Below, piece by piece: positions 19,340-28,674 of a stretch of 64,000 nt of DNA (position 1 is the first letter of the stretch; every line of letters starts with the position of its first letter). A program made the position numbers and the translations under genes. The notes under the pieces were generated by a model. It ran no database searches. It saw only the letters and a list, made by a program, of their open reading frames with translations, and was not told the origin of the DNA. The DNA comes from Streptomyces sp. ICBB 8177 (GTDB lineage: Bacteria > Actinomycetota > Actinomycetes > Streptomycetales > Streptomycetaceae). The DNA lies in contig NZ_NSKH01000023.1 in assembly GCF_003144095.1 (NCBI RefSeq), positions 62,001 through 126,000 on the forward strand, in the 5' to 3' direction.

Positions 19340-19388
19340 CCGGCGTCCCGTTCCCACCCGACACCCCGCTGCCGGGAACGGGCGCCGG
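19340..19388 (+). promoter_or_regulatory. Long hairpin between xylF and xylG
   Basis: CCGGCG-t-CCCGTTCCC (19340-19355) pairs with GGGAACGGGCGCCGG (19374-19388): 15 pairs with one bulged T and an 18-base loop. It lies in the 236-base xylF-xylG gap. Like the hairpin at 14658-14690 it separates a binding-protein gene from the rest of its operon, and probably sets stoichiometry. Confidence 0.6.
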
Positions 19389-19517
19389 ACGGATGATGGA
19401 CGTGGCCCACGCCACGCGACCGCGGGGCGCGACCCCTGCCCTTGTCTCGCACAACCCCACCGTGCCGCCACACCCGGCGCGGTACCCGCCGGTCAGGCGG
19501 CGAAGGAGATGGTTCAC

Positions 19518-20297
19518 GTGTCCGCTACGCCCGTGCTGGCGTTGCGCGGGGTCTCCAAGCGGTTCGGCGCCGTACAGGCGCTGACCGATGTCGAACTGGA
19601 GATCCACGCCGGTGAGGTGGTCGCCCTGGTGGGCGACAACGGCGCCGGAAAGTCCACCCTGGTCAAGACGATCGCGGGAGTCCACCCGATCGACGAGGGC
19701 GCGATCGAGTGGGAGGGCAAGCGGGTCAGCATCGGCCGGCCGCACGACGCCCAGGCCCTCGGCATCGCCACCGTCTACCAGGACCTCGCCCTGTGCGACA
19801 ACCTCGACGTGGTGCAGAACCTCTTCCTCGGCCGGGAGATCCGCCGGGTCGGGGTGCTGGACGAGGTCGAGATGGAGAAGCGGTCCCGCGAACTGCTGCA
19901 CACCCTCTCCATCCGCATCCCCAGCGTGCGCATCCCGATCGCCTCCCTGTCCGGCGGCCAGCGCCAGACCGTGGCCATCGCCCGCTCGCTCATCGGCGAG
20001 CCCAAGCTCGTCATCCTCGACGAGCCGACCGCCGCGCTGGGCGTGGAGCAGACCGCCCAGGTCCTCGACCTCGTCGAACGGCTGCGCGAACGCGGCCTCG
20101 CGGTCATCCTCATCAGCCACAACATGGTGGACGTCGAGGCGGTCGCCGACCGCGTCGCGGTGCTGCGGCTGGGCCGCAACAACGGCGTCTTCGACGTGAA
20201 GTCGACCACCCAGGAACAGATCATCTCCGCCATCACCGGCGCCACGGACAACGCCGTGACCCGCCGTCAGGCGCGCTCCGCGGAGGCAGACAAGTGA
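19518..20297 (+). CDS. xylG: Sugar ABC transporter ATP-binding protein (XylG-like, single NBD)
   Basis: 259 residues with one nucleotide-binding domain: Walker A GDNGAGKST (about 39-47), signature LSGGQRQTVAIA, Walker B LVILDEPTAALG, and switch histidine in ISHNM. The E. coli XylG and RbsA proteins carry two such domains in about 500 residues; this half-size form must work as a homodimer. GTG 19518 is chosen because AAGGAG at 19503-19508 is 9 bases upstream; the in-frame ATG at 19509 abuts that site and cannot be used efficiently. The stop overlaps the xylH start (GTGA). Confidence 0.87.
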   Translation: MSATPVLALRGVSKRFGAVQALTDVELEIHAGEVVALVGDNGAGKSTLVKTIAGVHPIDEGAIEWEGKRVSIGRPHDAQALGIATVYQDLALCDNLDVVQNLFLGREIRRVGVLDEVEMEKRSRELLHTLSIRIPSVRIPIASLSGGQRQTVAIARSLIGEPKLVILDEPTAALGVEQTAQVLDLVERLRERGLAVILISHNMVDVEAVADRVAVLRLGRNNGVFDVKSTTQEQIISAITGATDNAVTRRQARSAEADK

Positions 20298-21604
20298 GCA
20301 CTGACAACCCGGACCTCACCAAGGCCGCTCCGCCGACCACCGGCGAGGAGGCGGTCGCCGCGCCACCGCCGGCCGCCGACGCCATCGTGGCGGTCGACCC
20401 GCGGCTGCTGGTCAGGGAGCAGGGGCTGGCCGGCTACCTGACCGAGTTCCGCCGCCGGGTGCGCAGCGGTGACCTCGGCTCGATGCCGGTGATCGCCGCC
20501 CTGATCATCATCTGGGGCATCTTCCAGGGCCTGAACTCCACGTTCCTGTCGGCGAACAACCTGTCCACCATCGCGTTCAACGTGGTGGGCGTCGGCATGA
20601 TCGCCGTCGGCATCGTCTTCGTGCTGCTGCTCGGCGAGATCGACCTGTCGGTCTCCTACGTCAGCGGCCTGGCCGGCGCCGTCTTCGCGGTGCTCAGCGT
20701 CAACCACGGCATGTCGCAGGGGCTCGCGCTGGTGCTGGGCATCCTCACCGGCACCGCGATCGGCGCGCTGCAGGGCTTCTTCTTCGCCAAGGTCGGCGTG
20801 CCCGCGTTCGTCGTCACCCTGGCCGGCTTCCTGGCCTGGAACGGCGCCATGCTCTGGGTGCTGGGCAAGAACGGCACCATCAACCTCCAAAGCGGCGGCC
20901 TGCTGTACAACCTCTACAACTACACGTTCGCCGACGTGGCGTTCGCGTACGGGCTTGCCCTGATCGCCGTGCTGCTCTACCTGGGCTCCTCGCTGTGGGA
21001 GGCCAGCCGCCGCCGCAAGGCCGGGGTGCCGTTCCGCCCGCTGCTGGACATCGGCATCAAGACCGCAGCCCTCGCGATCGTCGCGTTCGTCGCCGCGTGG
21101 GTGCTCAACCAGGCCGAGGGCCTGCCGCTGTGCCTGCTGCTCTTCCTGATCGTCGTCGTGGGCTTCGACCTGATGCTGCGCCGCACCACCTACGGCCGGC
21201 AGATCTTCGCGGTCGGCGGCGGCATCGAGGCGGCCCGCCGGGCCGGCATCAACGTGGCGTGGATCCGCATCTCGGTCTTCAGCCTCGCGGGCACCATGGC
21301 CGCGGTCGGCGGCATGTTCCTGGCCGGCCAGGTCAACTCCGCGCAGTCCACCCAGGGCGGCGGCAACACCCTGATGAACGCGATCGCGGCGGCCGTCATC
21401 GGCGGCACCAGCCTCTTCGGCGGTCGCGGCAAGACCTGGTCGGCGCTGCTGGGCGCGCTGGTCATCGTCTCCATCCAGCAGGGCATGTACATCCTCAACC
21501 TCAACACCGCGATCCAGTACATGATCACCGGTGCGGTGCTGCTGGCGGCGGTCGTGGTCGACTCGCTCTCCCGCAGGACCCAGAAGAACGCCGGGCGCGC
21601 CTGA
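20294..21604 (+). CDS. xylH: Sugar ABC transporter permease (XylH-like)
   Basis: 436-residue membrane protein of the RbsC/XylH family with about 10-11 hydrophobic segments starting near residue 70 (VIAALIIIWGIFQGLN). It carries family stretches LLLGEIDLSVSYVSG and GVPAFVVTLAGFLAWNGAML. The C-terminal third has the typical GGGNTLMNAIAAAVIGGTSLFGG. The N-terminal 60 residues are hydrophilic and cytoplasmic. It is translationally coupled to xylG. Together with XylF and XylG it makes a complete pentose-type importer. A 13-bp terminator stem follows 43 bases after its stop. Confidence 0.87.
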   Translation: MSTDNPDLTKAAPPTTGEEAVAAPPPAADAIVAVDPRLLVREQGLAGYLTEFRRRVRSGDLGSMPVIAALIIIWGIFQGLNSTFLSANNLSTIAFNVVGVGMIAVGIVFVLLLGEIDLSVSYVSGLAGAVFAVLSVNHGMSQGLALVLGILTGTAIGALQGFFFAKVGVPAFVVTLAGFLAWNGAMLWVLGKNGTINLQSGGLLYNLYNYTFADVAFAYGLALIAVLLYLGSSLWEASRRRKAGVPFRPLLDIGIKTAALAIVAFVAAWVLNQAEGLPLCLLLFLIVVVGFDLMLRRTTYGRQIFAVGGGIEAARRAGINVAWIRISVFSLAGTMAAVGGMFLAGQVNSAQSTQGGGNTLMNAIAAAVIGGTSLFGGRGKTWSALLGALVIVSIQQGMYILNLNTAIQYMITGAVLLAAVVVDSLSRRTQKNAGRA

Positions 21605-21646
21605 CCCGCGTCGAAGGCGGGCCGCTCGTGCCCGTGACAGCCCTGT

Positions 21647-21680
21647 GCCCGGCCGCCGGACCCGACCCCGGCGGCCGGGC
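21647..21680 (+). terminator. Terminator hairpin after xylH
   Basis: GCCCGGCCGCCGG (21647-21659) pairs perfectly with CCGGCGGCCGGGC (21668-21680), giving 13 bp with an 8-base loop. No U-tract follows. Confidence 0.65.
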
Positions 21681-21762
21681 GCAGTCGTGAGCACCGTCAC
21701 TCGGGTGACGTACATCGCCCATCCCGGACGGCGGCGGCGGTAGCGGAACATTAGACTCGGCT

Positions 21763-21798
21763 GATCGACTCGTTCGACATGATCGACCCGTTCGGCAT
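21763..21798 (+). repeat. 18-bp tandem repeat upstream of dxs
   Basis: GATCGACTCGTTCGACAT is directly followed by GATCGACCCGTTCGGCAT (2 mismatches in 18). The pair lies 28 bases before the dxs start, just after a -10-like TTAGACT (21751-21757). It could be a double operator or a leader element. Confidence 0.55.
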
Positions 21799-21825
21799 GA
21801 AGGACCACCGACCTAGGAGGCACGG

Positions 21826-23751
21826 GTGCCGTTGCTGACCCGTATCAAGGGACCGCGCGACCTCGACCGGTTCACCCCGGAGCAGCTGGTGGAACTGGCT
21901 GCCGAGATCCGCACGTTCCTGGTCGACGCGGTCTCCAAGACCGGCGGCCACCTCGGGCCCAACCTCGGTGTGGTGGAGCTGACCATCGCCCTGCACCGGG
22001 TCTTCGACTCGCCGAAGGACAAGGTGCTGTGGGACACCGGCCACCAGTCCTACGTGCACAAGCTGCTCACCGGCCGCCAGGACTTCTCCCGGCTGAAGAT
22101 GAAGGGCGGCCTGTCCGGCTACCCCTCGCGCGCCGAGTCCGAGCACGACGTCATCGAGAACAGCCACGCCTCCACGGTGCTCGGCTGGGCGGACGGCTTC
22201 GCCAAGGCCAACGAGGTGCTCGGCCGCGGCGACCACGTCGTCGCGGTCATCGGTGACGGCGCGCTGACCGGCGGCATGGCCTGGGAGGCGCTCAACAACA
22301 TCGCCGCCGCCAAGGACCGCCCGCTGGTCATCGTCGTCAACGACAACGAGCGCTCCTACGCGCCCACCATCGGCGGCCTCGCCAACCACCTGGCGACCCT
22401 GCGCACCACCGACGGCTACGAGCGCTTCCTGGCCCGCGGCAAGGACCTGCTGGAGCGCACCCCGGTCCTCGGCAAGCCGCTGTACGAGACGCTGCACGGC
22501 GCCAAGAAGGGCCTGAAGGACTTCATCGCCCCGCAGGGCATGTTCGAGGACCTGGGCCTGAAGTACGTCGGCCCGATCGACGGCCACGACGTGGTGGCGC
22601 TGGAGTCCGCCCTCCAGCGGGCCAAGCGCTTCGGCGGCCCGGTCATCGTGCACTGCCTGACCGAGAAGGGCCGCGGCTACCAGCCCGCCGAGCAGGACGA
22701 GGCCGACCGCTTCCACGGCATCGGCCCGATCCACCCCGACACCGGCCTGCCCATCTCCACCGGAGGCCTGGACTGGACCGCTGTCTTCGGCGAGGAGATG
22801 GTCAAGCTCGGCCGCGAGCGCGAGGACGTGGTGGCCATCACGGCGGCCATGCTCCAGCCGGTCGGCCTGGAGAAGTTCGCCAAGGAGTTCCCCGACCGGG
22901 TCTACGACGTCGGCATCGCCGAGCAGCACGCCGCCGTCTCCGCGGCGGGCCTGGCCTCCGGCGGGCTGCACCCGGTGGTGGCGCTGTACGCGACGTTCCT
23001 CAACCGCGCCTTCGACCAGGTGCTGATGGACGTGGCGCTGCACCGCTGCGGTGTGACGTTCGTGCTGGACCGCGCCGGGGTGACCGGCAGCGACGGCGCC
23101 AGCCACAACGGCATGTGGGACATGTCGATCCTCCAGGTCGTCCCCGGCCTGCGGATCGCCGCGCCGCGCGACGCAGACCAGGTCCGCGCCCAGTTGCGCG
23201 AGGCGGTGGCGGTCGACGACGCGCCGACCGTGGTCCGCTACTCCAAGGGCGCGGTGGGCCCCGCCGTCGAGGCGGTCGGCCGGGTCGGCGGCATGGACGT
23301 GCTGCGCGAGCCGACCGGCGGCGCCGAGCGCCCCGACGTGCTGCTGGTGTCGGTCGGCGCGCTGGCCCCCATGTGCCTGGAGACCGCCGAACTGCTGGAC
23401 GCCCAGGGCATCTCGTCCACCGTGGTCGACCCGCGCTGGGTCAAGCCGGTCGACGAGGCGCTGCCGGGCCTCGCCGCCCGCCACCGGGTCGTGGTCACCG
23501 TCGAGGACAACGGCCGCGCCGGCGGCGTCGGTTCGGCGATCGCCCAGGCACTGCGCGACGCGGACGTCGACGTGCCGCTGCGCGACTTCGGCATCCCGCA
23601 GCGCTTCCTCGACCACGCCTCCCGCAAGGAGGTGCTGGCGGAGGCCGGGCTGACCGCGCCCGACATCGCCCGCCAGGTCACCGGGCTGGTCGCCAAGCTC
23701 GACGGCCGCTACGGCGAGGACCAGGTGGAGGCCAAGGTCGTCGGCGACTGA
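21826..23751 (+). CDS. dxs: 1-deoxy-D-xylulose-5-phosphate synthase
   Basis: 641 residues, the usual length. The thiamine diphosphate motif starts at [16 protein letters not shown] (about 143), and the transketolase-family glutamate is E366 in VGIAEQHA. The N-terminal [14 protein letters not shown] and [13 protein letters not shown] stretches are diagnostic. It condenses pyruvate and glyceraldehyde 3-phosphate to start the MEP isoprenoid pathway. GTG start with CTAGGAGG at 21813-21820. Streptomycetes often carry two dxs genes; this matches the copy next to xylFGH. Monocistronic, with its own upstream repeat and downstream hairpin. Confidence 0.95.
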   Translation: MPLLTRIKGPRDLDRFTPEQLVELAAEIRTFLVDAVSKTGGHLGPNLGVVELTIALHRVFDSPKDKVLWDTGHQSYVHKLLTGRQDFSRLKMKGGLSGYPSRAESEHDVIENSHASTVLGWADGFAKANEVLGRGDHVVAVIGDGALTGGMAWEALNNIAAAKDRPLVIVVNDNERSYAPTIGGLANHLATLRTTDGYERFLARGKDLLERTPVLGKPLYETLHGAKKGLKDFIAPQGMFEDLGLKYVGPIDGHDVVALESALQRAKRFGGPVIVHCLTEKGRGYQPAEQDEADRFHGIGPIHPDTGLPISTGGLDWTAVFGEEMVKLGREREDVVAITAAMLQPVGLEKFAKEFPDRVYDVGIAEQHAAVSAAGLASGGLHPVVALYATFLNRAFDQVLMDVALHRCGVTFVLDRAGVTGSDGASHNGMWDMSILQVVPGLRIAAPRDADQVRAQLREAVAVDDAPTVVRYSKGAVGPAVEAVGRVGGMDVLREPTGGAERPDVLLVSVGALAPMCLETAELLDAQGISSTVVDPRWVKPVDEALPGLAARHRVVVTVEDNGRAGGVGSAIAQALRDADVDVPLRDFGIPQRFLDHASRKEVLAEAGLTAPDIARQVTGLVAKLDGRYGEDQVEAKVVGD

Positions 23752-23804
23752 CGCACGGCTCCGCCGCACCACGCGTGAGGGCGGGGCGGAACGCCGCACG
23801 TGAC

Positions 23805-23844
23805 GGGCGGGGCGGATCACCCGAAAAGGTGGTCCGCCCCGCCC
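23805..23844 (+). terminator. Terminator hairpin after dxs
   Basis: GGGCGGGGCGGATCACC pairs with GGTGGTCCGCCCCGCCC (17 bp, one mismatch) around a CGAAAA loop, 53 bases after the dxs stop. Confidence 0.7.
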
Positions 23845-23953
23845 ATCGGCGTATCCGCAGGCGTGCCCTTTCGGGTGACCCGCCCCGCCGGGTGCTGAGA
23901 TGGCCGCTCGACGGCCACGACGTGGTGGGCGGGACGACCGTGGAGGTGCGCCG

Positions 23954-25540
23954 ATGGATTCCGAGACGCCACAGCCCCCGACCGGCACCCGGGGCGGCGC
24001 CCGCGGCGGCGTGCTGCGGACGAAGACGGTCGAGCAGTCCATCCGGGACACCGAGGAGCCCGAGCACGCGCTGCGCAAGTCGCTGTCCGCGTGGGACCTG
24101 ACCGTCTTCGGCGTCGGCGTGGTCATCGGCACCGGCATCTTCGTGCTGACCGGACAGGTCGCCAAGGCCAACGCGGGCCCCGCGGTCGCGCTGTCCTTCG
24201 TGGTCTCCGGGGTGGTGTGCGCGCTGGCCGCGCTGTGCTACGCGGAGTTCGCCTCGACGGTGCCGGTCGCCGGATCCGCGTACACCTTCTCGTACGCCTC
24301 GATCGGGGAGCTGCCCGCCTGGATCATCGGCTGGGACCTGATCCTCGAACTCGCCCTGGGCTGCGCGGTGGTGGCGGTCGGCTGGTCCGGCTACATCCGG
24401 TCGCTGCTGGACACCGCGGGGGCGAGCCTGCCCGCCTCGCTGTCCGGGACCAGCGGCTCCGGCGGCTTCGGGTTCGACCTGCTGGCCTTCCTGCTGGTCC
24501 TGGCGCTCACCGGGCTGCTGGTGGTCGGCATGAAGCTGTCGGCGCGGGTCACCTCGATCGTGGTCGTGGTCAAGGTGACGGTGGTGCTGATCGTGATCGT
24601 CGCCGGCGCCTTCTACCTCAAGGCTGCCAACTACCAGCCCTTCGTGCCCCCGGCGCAGGGCGCGACCGGCTCGCAGGGCGGACTGGGGGCGCCGCTGGTG
24701 CAGCTGCTCTTCGGCTACCGGCCGACCACCTTCGGCGTGTGGGGGATCTTCACCGCCGCGGCCGTGGTGTTCTTCGCGTACATCGGCTTCGACATCGTGG
24801 CCACCGCCGCCGAGGAGACCCGCGACCCGCAACGCGACGTGCCGCGCGGCATCCTGGGCTCGCTGGCCATCTGCACGGTGCTGTACGTGGCGGTCTCCAT
24901 CGTCGTCACCGGCATGCAGAAGTACACCGACCTGTCGACCGAGGCCCCGCTCGCCGACGCCTTCAAGGCCAACCACTCGCCGTTCTTCGCCGGAGTGATC
25001 AGCTTCGGCGCCGCGGTCGGGCTCACCGCCGTCTGCATGATCCTGCTGCTCGGGCAGACCCGGGTGTTCTTCGCGATGAGCCGCGACGGCCTGCTGCCGA
25101 GGATGTTCTCCCGGGTGCACCCCGGCTTCGGCACGCCGTACCGCTCCACACTGCTGCTGGGCCTGGTGGTCGCGGTGGTCGCCGGGTTCACCAGCATCTC
25201 GGAGCTGTCGGAGCTGGTGAACATCGGCACGCTGTTCGCCTTCGTGGTGGTCGCCGTCGGCGTCGTGGTCCTGCGCCGCACCCGGCCCGACCTGCCGCGA
25301 GCGTTCCGCACCCCGCTGGTGCCGCTGGTGCCCGCGCTGTCGGTGTGCGCCTCGGTCTGGCTGATGATCAACCTGCCCGGCGAGACCTGGGTGCGGTTCG
25401 GGATCTGGATGGCGATCGGCTTCGTGATCTATTTCCTGTACGGCAGGAGCCACAGCAGGCTGAACGTGGGCGTCCCGGGCCGCCCCGGCGCAGGCGGGAG
25501 GGCCCCCGGTCCGCGGCGCGGGCCGGGCGCCGGGGCCTGA
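23954..25540 (+). CDS. APC family amino acid permease (cationic amino acid transporter-like)
   Basis: 528 residues with about 12 hydrophobic segments. The first helix contains GVGVVIGTGIFVLTG, the unwound substrate-binding motif of APC transporters. Helices 2-3 read FAGLCYAE-like (LCYAEFASTVPVAGSAYTF) and helix 6 FFAYIGFDIVATAAEE, as in the CAT/YfnA branch. It probably imports basic or neutral amino acids. The ATG at 23954 follows TGGAGGTG by 5 bases; an upstream in-frame ATG (23900) lacks a ribosome site and would add a basic tail. Substrate not determinable from sequence. Confidence 0.85.
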   Translation: MDSETPQPPTGTRGGARGGVLRTKTVEQSIRDTEEPEHALRKSLSAWDLTVFGVGVVIGTGIFVLTGQVAKANAGPAVALSFVVSGVVCALAALCYAEFASTVPVAGSAYTFSYASIGELPAWIIGWDLILELALGCAVVAVGWSGYIRSLLDTAGASLPASLSGTSGSGGFGFDLLAFLLVLALTGLLVVGMKLSARVTSIVVVVKVTVVLIVIVAGAFYLKAANYQPFVPPAQGATGSQGGLGAPLVQLLFGYRPTTFGVWGIFTAAAVVFFAYIGFDIVATAAEETRDPQRDVPRGILGSLAICTVLYVAVSIVVTGMQKYTDLSTEAPLADAFKANHSPFFAGVISFGAAVGLTAVCMILLLGQTRVFFAMSRDGLLPRMFSRVHPGFGTPYRSTLLLGLVVAVVAGFTSISELSELVNIGTLFAFVVVAVGVVVLRRTRPDLPRAFRTPLVPLVPALSVCASVWLMINLPGETWVRFGIWMAIGFVIYFLYGRSHSRLNVGVPGRPGAGGRAPGPRRGPGAGA

Positions 25541-25659
25541 ACGGCGCCACACCGCGGTGAACAAGGGCCGGAGCCGCTGCACCAGAACCCCCGCGCGCCC
25601 CCGCGAGTACCCCTGGTCCCGCCTTCCCGGGTGATCGCGGCCCGGGTACGTTGGAACAC

Positions 25660-27204
25660 ATGCCCGCAGCCTCCGAGACCGCCGGTGCCCGCAGGGGGAA
25701 CGCCTCCGTGCCCCGGCAGCGCGGACGGCTCGCGGGACCGCTGACGTCGTGGTCCCAGGGGCCCACCGCCTGGCGCGGGCGGTACTGGAGCGTGCTGCTG
25801 CCGCTGCTCGCGGCCGTCGCCGCCATCACCCACCTGCCGTCCTTCCTGCGCCCCGTCTGGAACCCCGACGAGGGCTTCCTCGCCACCCAGGCGGGCGTGC
25901 TGGCGCACGGCGGGGCGCTCTACCAGACCGTGGTGGACCGCAAGCCACCGCTGGTCCCCTGGCTCTACGAGGGCCTGTTCGGGCTGTTCGGCGCGGGATC
26001 GCTGTGGCCGGTGCGGACGCTGGCCGTCGTCGCCCACCTGGCCACCGCCGCACTGCTGGCCTCGGTCGCCCGGCGCCGCTGGGGGGGCCGGGCCGGGGCG
26101 GTCGCGGGGATCGGCTACCTGCTGGTGTCGATAGGGCTCGCCCCCGAGGACACCCAGGCCGCCACCTTCGAGGTCTTCATGCTGCCGTGGACGGCGGCCG
26201 CGTTCTGGTGCGCCGACCGCCGCCGCTGGACGCTCGCCGGACTCGCGGTCGCCGGTGCCGCGCTTTCCAAGCAGACCGGCGGTGCGGTGCTCGTGCCGGT
26301 GGTGTGGATGCTGTGGCGGTCGGGCGGCGGCGACGCGCGGGGGCGGGCGCGCCGGAAGGGCGCGCTGGGGCTGGCCGCGGGCTTCGCGGTGCCACTGGCC
26401 GCGGTGGCCGTGGCGCTCGGGCCCGGCCGGTTCCTGTTCTGGACGGTGACCGGCTCCGGCTCGTACGCGACCGTCAGCGGCTCCGCCTGGCTGACCGCCG
26501 CCGGCCGGGGCCTGGGCAACGCCGGGATACTGCTGGTGGCCTGCGGCGGCCTCGCGGTGCCGGTGGCGCTGCTGCTGCGCGGGCGCGGCGGGCGGCGGTT
26601 CGCCGACGCCGACCTGTGGATATGGCTGGCCGCCTCGCTGGCCGCCGTCGTCACCGGCTTCCAGTTCTACGGGCACTACTACCTGCAACTGCTGCCGCCC
26701 CTCGTCCTGCTCGGCACCGCCGCGCTGCGCCGGCGGCCGCGCTGGCGGCGCCCCGCTCTCGCCTGGACCGCGCTGGCCGCCTGCGGCTTCCTGGTGTGGG
26801 GCCTGACCGCGCCGCGCACCGACCTCGACCACGCGCACACCGTCGCCGCCGCCGTGCGCCGCGACACCCCGCCGGGGGCGCGGGTGCTGGTGTGGGGCAT
26901 GCACCCGGAGGAGTACTGGCTGGCCGGCCGCGCCCCCGCGAGCCGCTTCCTGACCGCCGGGTTCCTCACCAACTTCAGCGGTGGGCGGGGCGGCGCGCAG
27001 GTGGGGGAGCGGTACGCCGTCCCCGGCGCGTGGAGCACCTTCCGGCGCGAGATGGCCGGCCATCCGCCCGCCCTGATCGTCGACGACTCGCGCGGCCAGC
27101 CCTACGGCCCGGCCCGCATCCCAGGCTTCCGCGACCTGCTGCGCTCCCGCTACCGCCCGGTCGGCACGACGGACGGCGCGGTGCTGTACGCGCTGCGGCA
27201 CTGA
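25660..27204 (+). CDS. GT39/ArnT-like membrane glycosyltransferase
   Basis: 514 residues. About 10 membrane helices follow a 40-residue basic N-terminus. The first extracytoplasmic loop carries the GT-C acidic motif WNPDEGF (D70, E71), expected to bind the metal and lipid-phosphate sugar donor. A soluble C-terminal part (about 400-514) follows. This is the dolichyl/polyprenyl-phosphate-mannose or -arabinose transferase architecture, working at the outer face of the membrane on an unknown acceptor. ATG 25660 is preceded only by a weak site. Its stop is 16 bases from the convergent NYN-like gene. Confidence 0.75.
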   Translation: MPAASETAGARRGNASVPRQRGRLAGPLTSWSQGPTAWRGRYWSVLLPLLAAVAAITHLPSFLRPVWNPDEGFLATQAGVLAHGGALYQTVVDRKPPLVPWLYEGLFGLFGAGSLWPVRTLAVVAHLATAALLASVARRRWGGRAGAVAGIGYLLVSIGLAPEDTQAATFEVFMLPWTAAAFWCADRRRWTLAGLAVAGAALSKQTGGAVLVPVVWMLWRSGGGDARGRARRKGALGLAAGFAVPLAAVAVALGPGRFLFWTVTGSGSYATVSGSAWLTAAGRGLGNAGILLVACGGLAVPVALLLRGRGGRRFADADLWIWLAASLAAVVTGFQFYGHYYLQLLPPLVLLGTAALRRRPRWRRPALAWTALAACGFLVWGLTAPRTDLDHAHTVAAAVRRDTPPGARVLVWGMHPEEYWLAGRAPASRFLTAGFLTNFSGGRGGAQVGERYAVPGAWSTFRREMAGHPPALIVDDSRGQPYGPARIPGFRDLLRSRYRPVGTTDGAVLYALRH

Positions 27205-27220
27205 GCCACCGCGGCCCGCG

Positions 27221-27670
27221 TCACGCCCGCGGCATCCCGTCGCGCACCGCGCGCGGTCCCACGCAGTGCGCGCCGCTCTCCCGGACCCGCTCCCGCAGCT
27301 CCCGGTCGGCGGTGACCAGCAGCAGCGGACGCCCGGGGTCATCGCGGGCGGCGTCCTCAAGCAGCCGTACCATCAGATCGTCACCGCTGCCCTCGGCCGC
27401 CTCGACCCGCACTCCGGGAACCGGGCCCACCCCGCGCGCGGCGCCCTCGACGACCAGCAGGACGTCCAGCGGGCCGTGTCGCGCCCAGCCGGGCACGTCG
27501 GCGCGTTCCGGCAGCCCGGTGGCCGCCAGGGCCGCCAGCGCGTCACGGAGCCGTTCCGTCGCCCCGTGCCGGTCGCGCCACCAGCCGTCCGGTACCGAGC
27601 CGACGGTGTTGGCGGCGTCCACGACGAGCAGCGGCGGCAGATGAGGCGGCGCCGGGTGCGAGGCGGTCAT
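27221..27670 (-). CDS. NYN/PIN-like nuclease domain protein
   Basis: 149 residues with a single PIN-fold domain: an initial LLVVDAANTVGS strand with the metal-binding aspartate, a mid GSGDDLMVRLLEDA acidic helix, and LLLVTADRELRERV. These match the YacP/NYN type of single-strand RNase. Homologues are often labelled NTP pyrophosphohydrolase without support from this sequence. ATG 27670 opens at MTASHP. Divergent from the DsbA-like gene, with 88 bases between starts. Confidence 0.65.
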   Translation of the reverse strand: MTASHPAPPHLPPLLVVDAANTVGSVPDGWWRDRHGATERLRDALAALAATGLPERADVPGWARHGPLDVLLVVEGAARGVGPVPGVRVEAAEGSGDDLMVRLLEDAARDDPGRPLLLVTADRELRERVRESGAHCVGPRAVRDGMPRA

Positions 27671-27758
27671 GGGACCACCCTGCCACCTCGCGTTCATCGG
27701 CAACGGTGGTATACAGGCGCGGTACGGCATACGGCTGGTCGCAGGAGTGATGGGACGC

Positions 27759-28580
27759 GTGATGGCGAAGTCCAAGGGGACCGAGGTCCCCAAGGCGCAG
27801 GGTGAGCCGAAGGCTTCGGGCGCGGGGATGGCCCAGCGTCGTGGCTGGCAGCGGTGGCGGACCACCATCGTGGCGGTCATCGCCGTCGGCGCCGTCTTCG
27901 GCGTCTCCGGGGTGATCGGGGCGTACGTCCGCAGCGGCGACAAGACCAAGGTCAGCAAGCCCAGCGGCATCGCCTCCGGCGCGCCCAGCATCTACGGCAT
28001 CCCGGTCCACCCGACCGTCCCGGTCACCATGACGGTCTACGAGGACCTGCGCAGCCCGGTGTCCAAGGAGTTCGCCAAGTCGTACGCCAAGACGCTGACC
28101 TCGCTGCTCGACTCCGGCCAGGTCGAGATCGCCTACCACATGGTGACCTCCTCCGACAGCACCTACGGCGGCGACGGCTCGGCGATGGCGGCCAACGCCG
28201 CGGCCTGCGCCGACGACCAGGGCAAGGACTACTTCAGCAAGTTCGTCGACGAGCTGTGGGCGCACCAGCCGTCCGACCCTTCCAAGGACCGCTTCGGCAG
28301 CACTGACTACCTGGTCAAGCTGGGGCGCAAGGTCAAGGGCATGGCGGCGGCGACCTTCGAGCCGTGCGTGCAGACCAAAATGCACCAGGGCTGGGTGACC
28401 GCCTCGCAGAAGGACTACGTCAAGTCCGGCTACGGCGATCTGCCCGTCATCGTGATCAACGGCACGACGTACACGCCGTCCAAGGACAAGCTGACGCCGC
28501 AGAAGCTGACCGAGCTGGTCAGGAAGGCCGCCGACTACGCCGTGGCGCACCCCTCGGCCTCGCCCTCCGCCTCGTCCTGA
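27759..28580 (+). CDS. Membrane-anchored DsbA-like thioredoxin-fold protein lacking the CXXC cysteines
   Basis: 273 residues. A basic cytoplasmic N-terminus and one membrane helix (TTIVAVIAVGAVFGVSGVIGAYV, about 45-67) are followed by an extracytoplasmic thioredoxin_4/DsbA-like domain. At the place of the catalytic CPYC the sequence reads S99-P-V-S102 (DLRSPVSKEF), so oxidoreductase activity is not expected. The rest of the fold (FVDELWAHQP, LPVIVINGTTYTP with the cis-proline loop) is kept. A binding or chaperone role is possible. The start is uncertain: AGGAG at 27743-27747 is 2 bases from ATG 27750 and 11 from GTG 27759. Confidence 0.75.
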   Translation: MMAKSKGTEVPKAQGEPKASGAGMAQRRGWQRWRTTIVAVIAVGAVFGVSGVIGAYVRSGDKTKVSKPSGIASGAPSIYGIPVHPTVPVTMTVYEDLRSPVSKEFAKSYAKTLTSLLDSGQVEIAYHMVTSSDSTYGGDGSAMAANAAACADDQGKDYFSKFVDELWAHQPSDPSKDRFGSTDYLVKLGRKVKGMAAATFEPCVQTKMHQGWVTASQKDYVKSGYGDLPVIVINGTTYTPSKDKLTPQKLTELVRKAADYAVAHPSASPSASS

Positions 28581-28645
28581 CCGGCTCATTCTGCTCGTCC
28601 TGCTCGTCCTGAGCACGCTGTCCTGACCGCCTCGTCCTGACCGGC
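28571..28645 (+). repeat. Short degenerate CTCGTCCTG repeats
   Basis: CTCGTCCTG occurs at the 3' end of the DsbA-like gene and again several times just after it: CTCGTCCTGACCG, CTCGTCCTGCTCGTCCTGAGC, CTCGTCCTGACCG. It looks like local slippage duplication around the stop codon. No function is evident. Confidence 0.5.
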
Positions 28646-28674
28646 CGACGGCCGTCCGCCACCGCTTCTCCCGT

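Noticed and set aside
21605-21825. Thiamine (TPP) riboswitch upstream of dxs
   Set aside because: No THI-box consensus segments are visible; the leader holds only the xylH terminator and the 18-bp repeat.
21751-24171. 806-codon minus-strand frame opposite dxs
   Set aside because: Same GC artefact; dxs on the plus strand is unambiguous.
23678-25582. 634-codon minus-strand frame opposite the APC permease
   Set aside because: His/Asp/Gly/Arg-rich antisense translation without motifs.
27221-27670. NTP pyrophosphohydrolase label
   Set aside because: No MazG or Nudix motif; the acidic PIN/NYN pattern is what the sequence shows.
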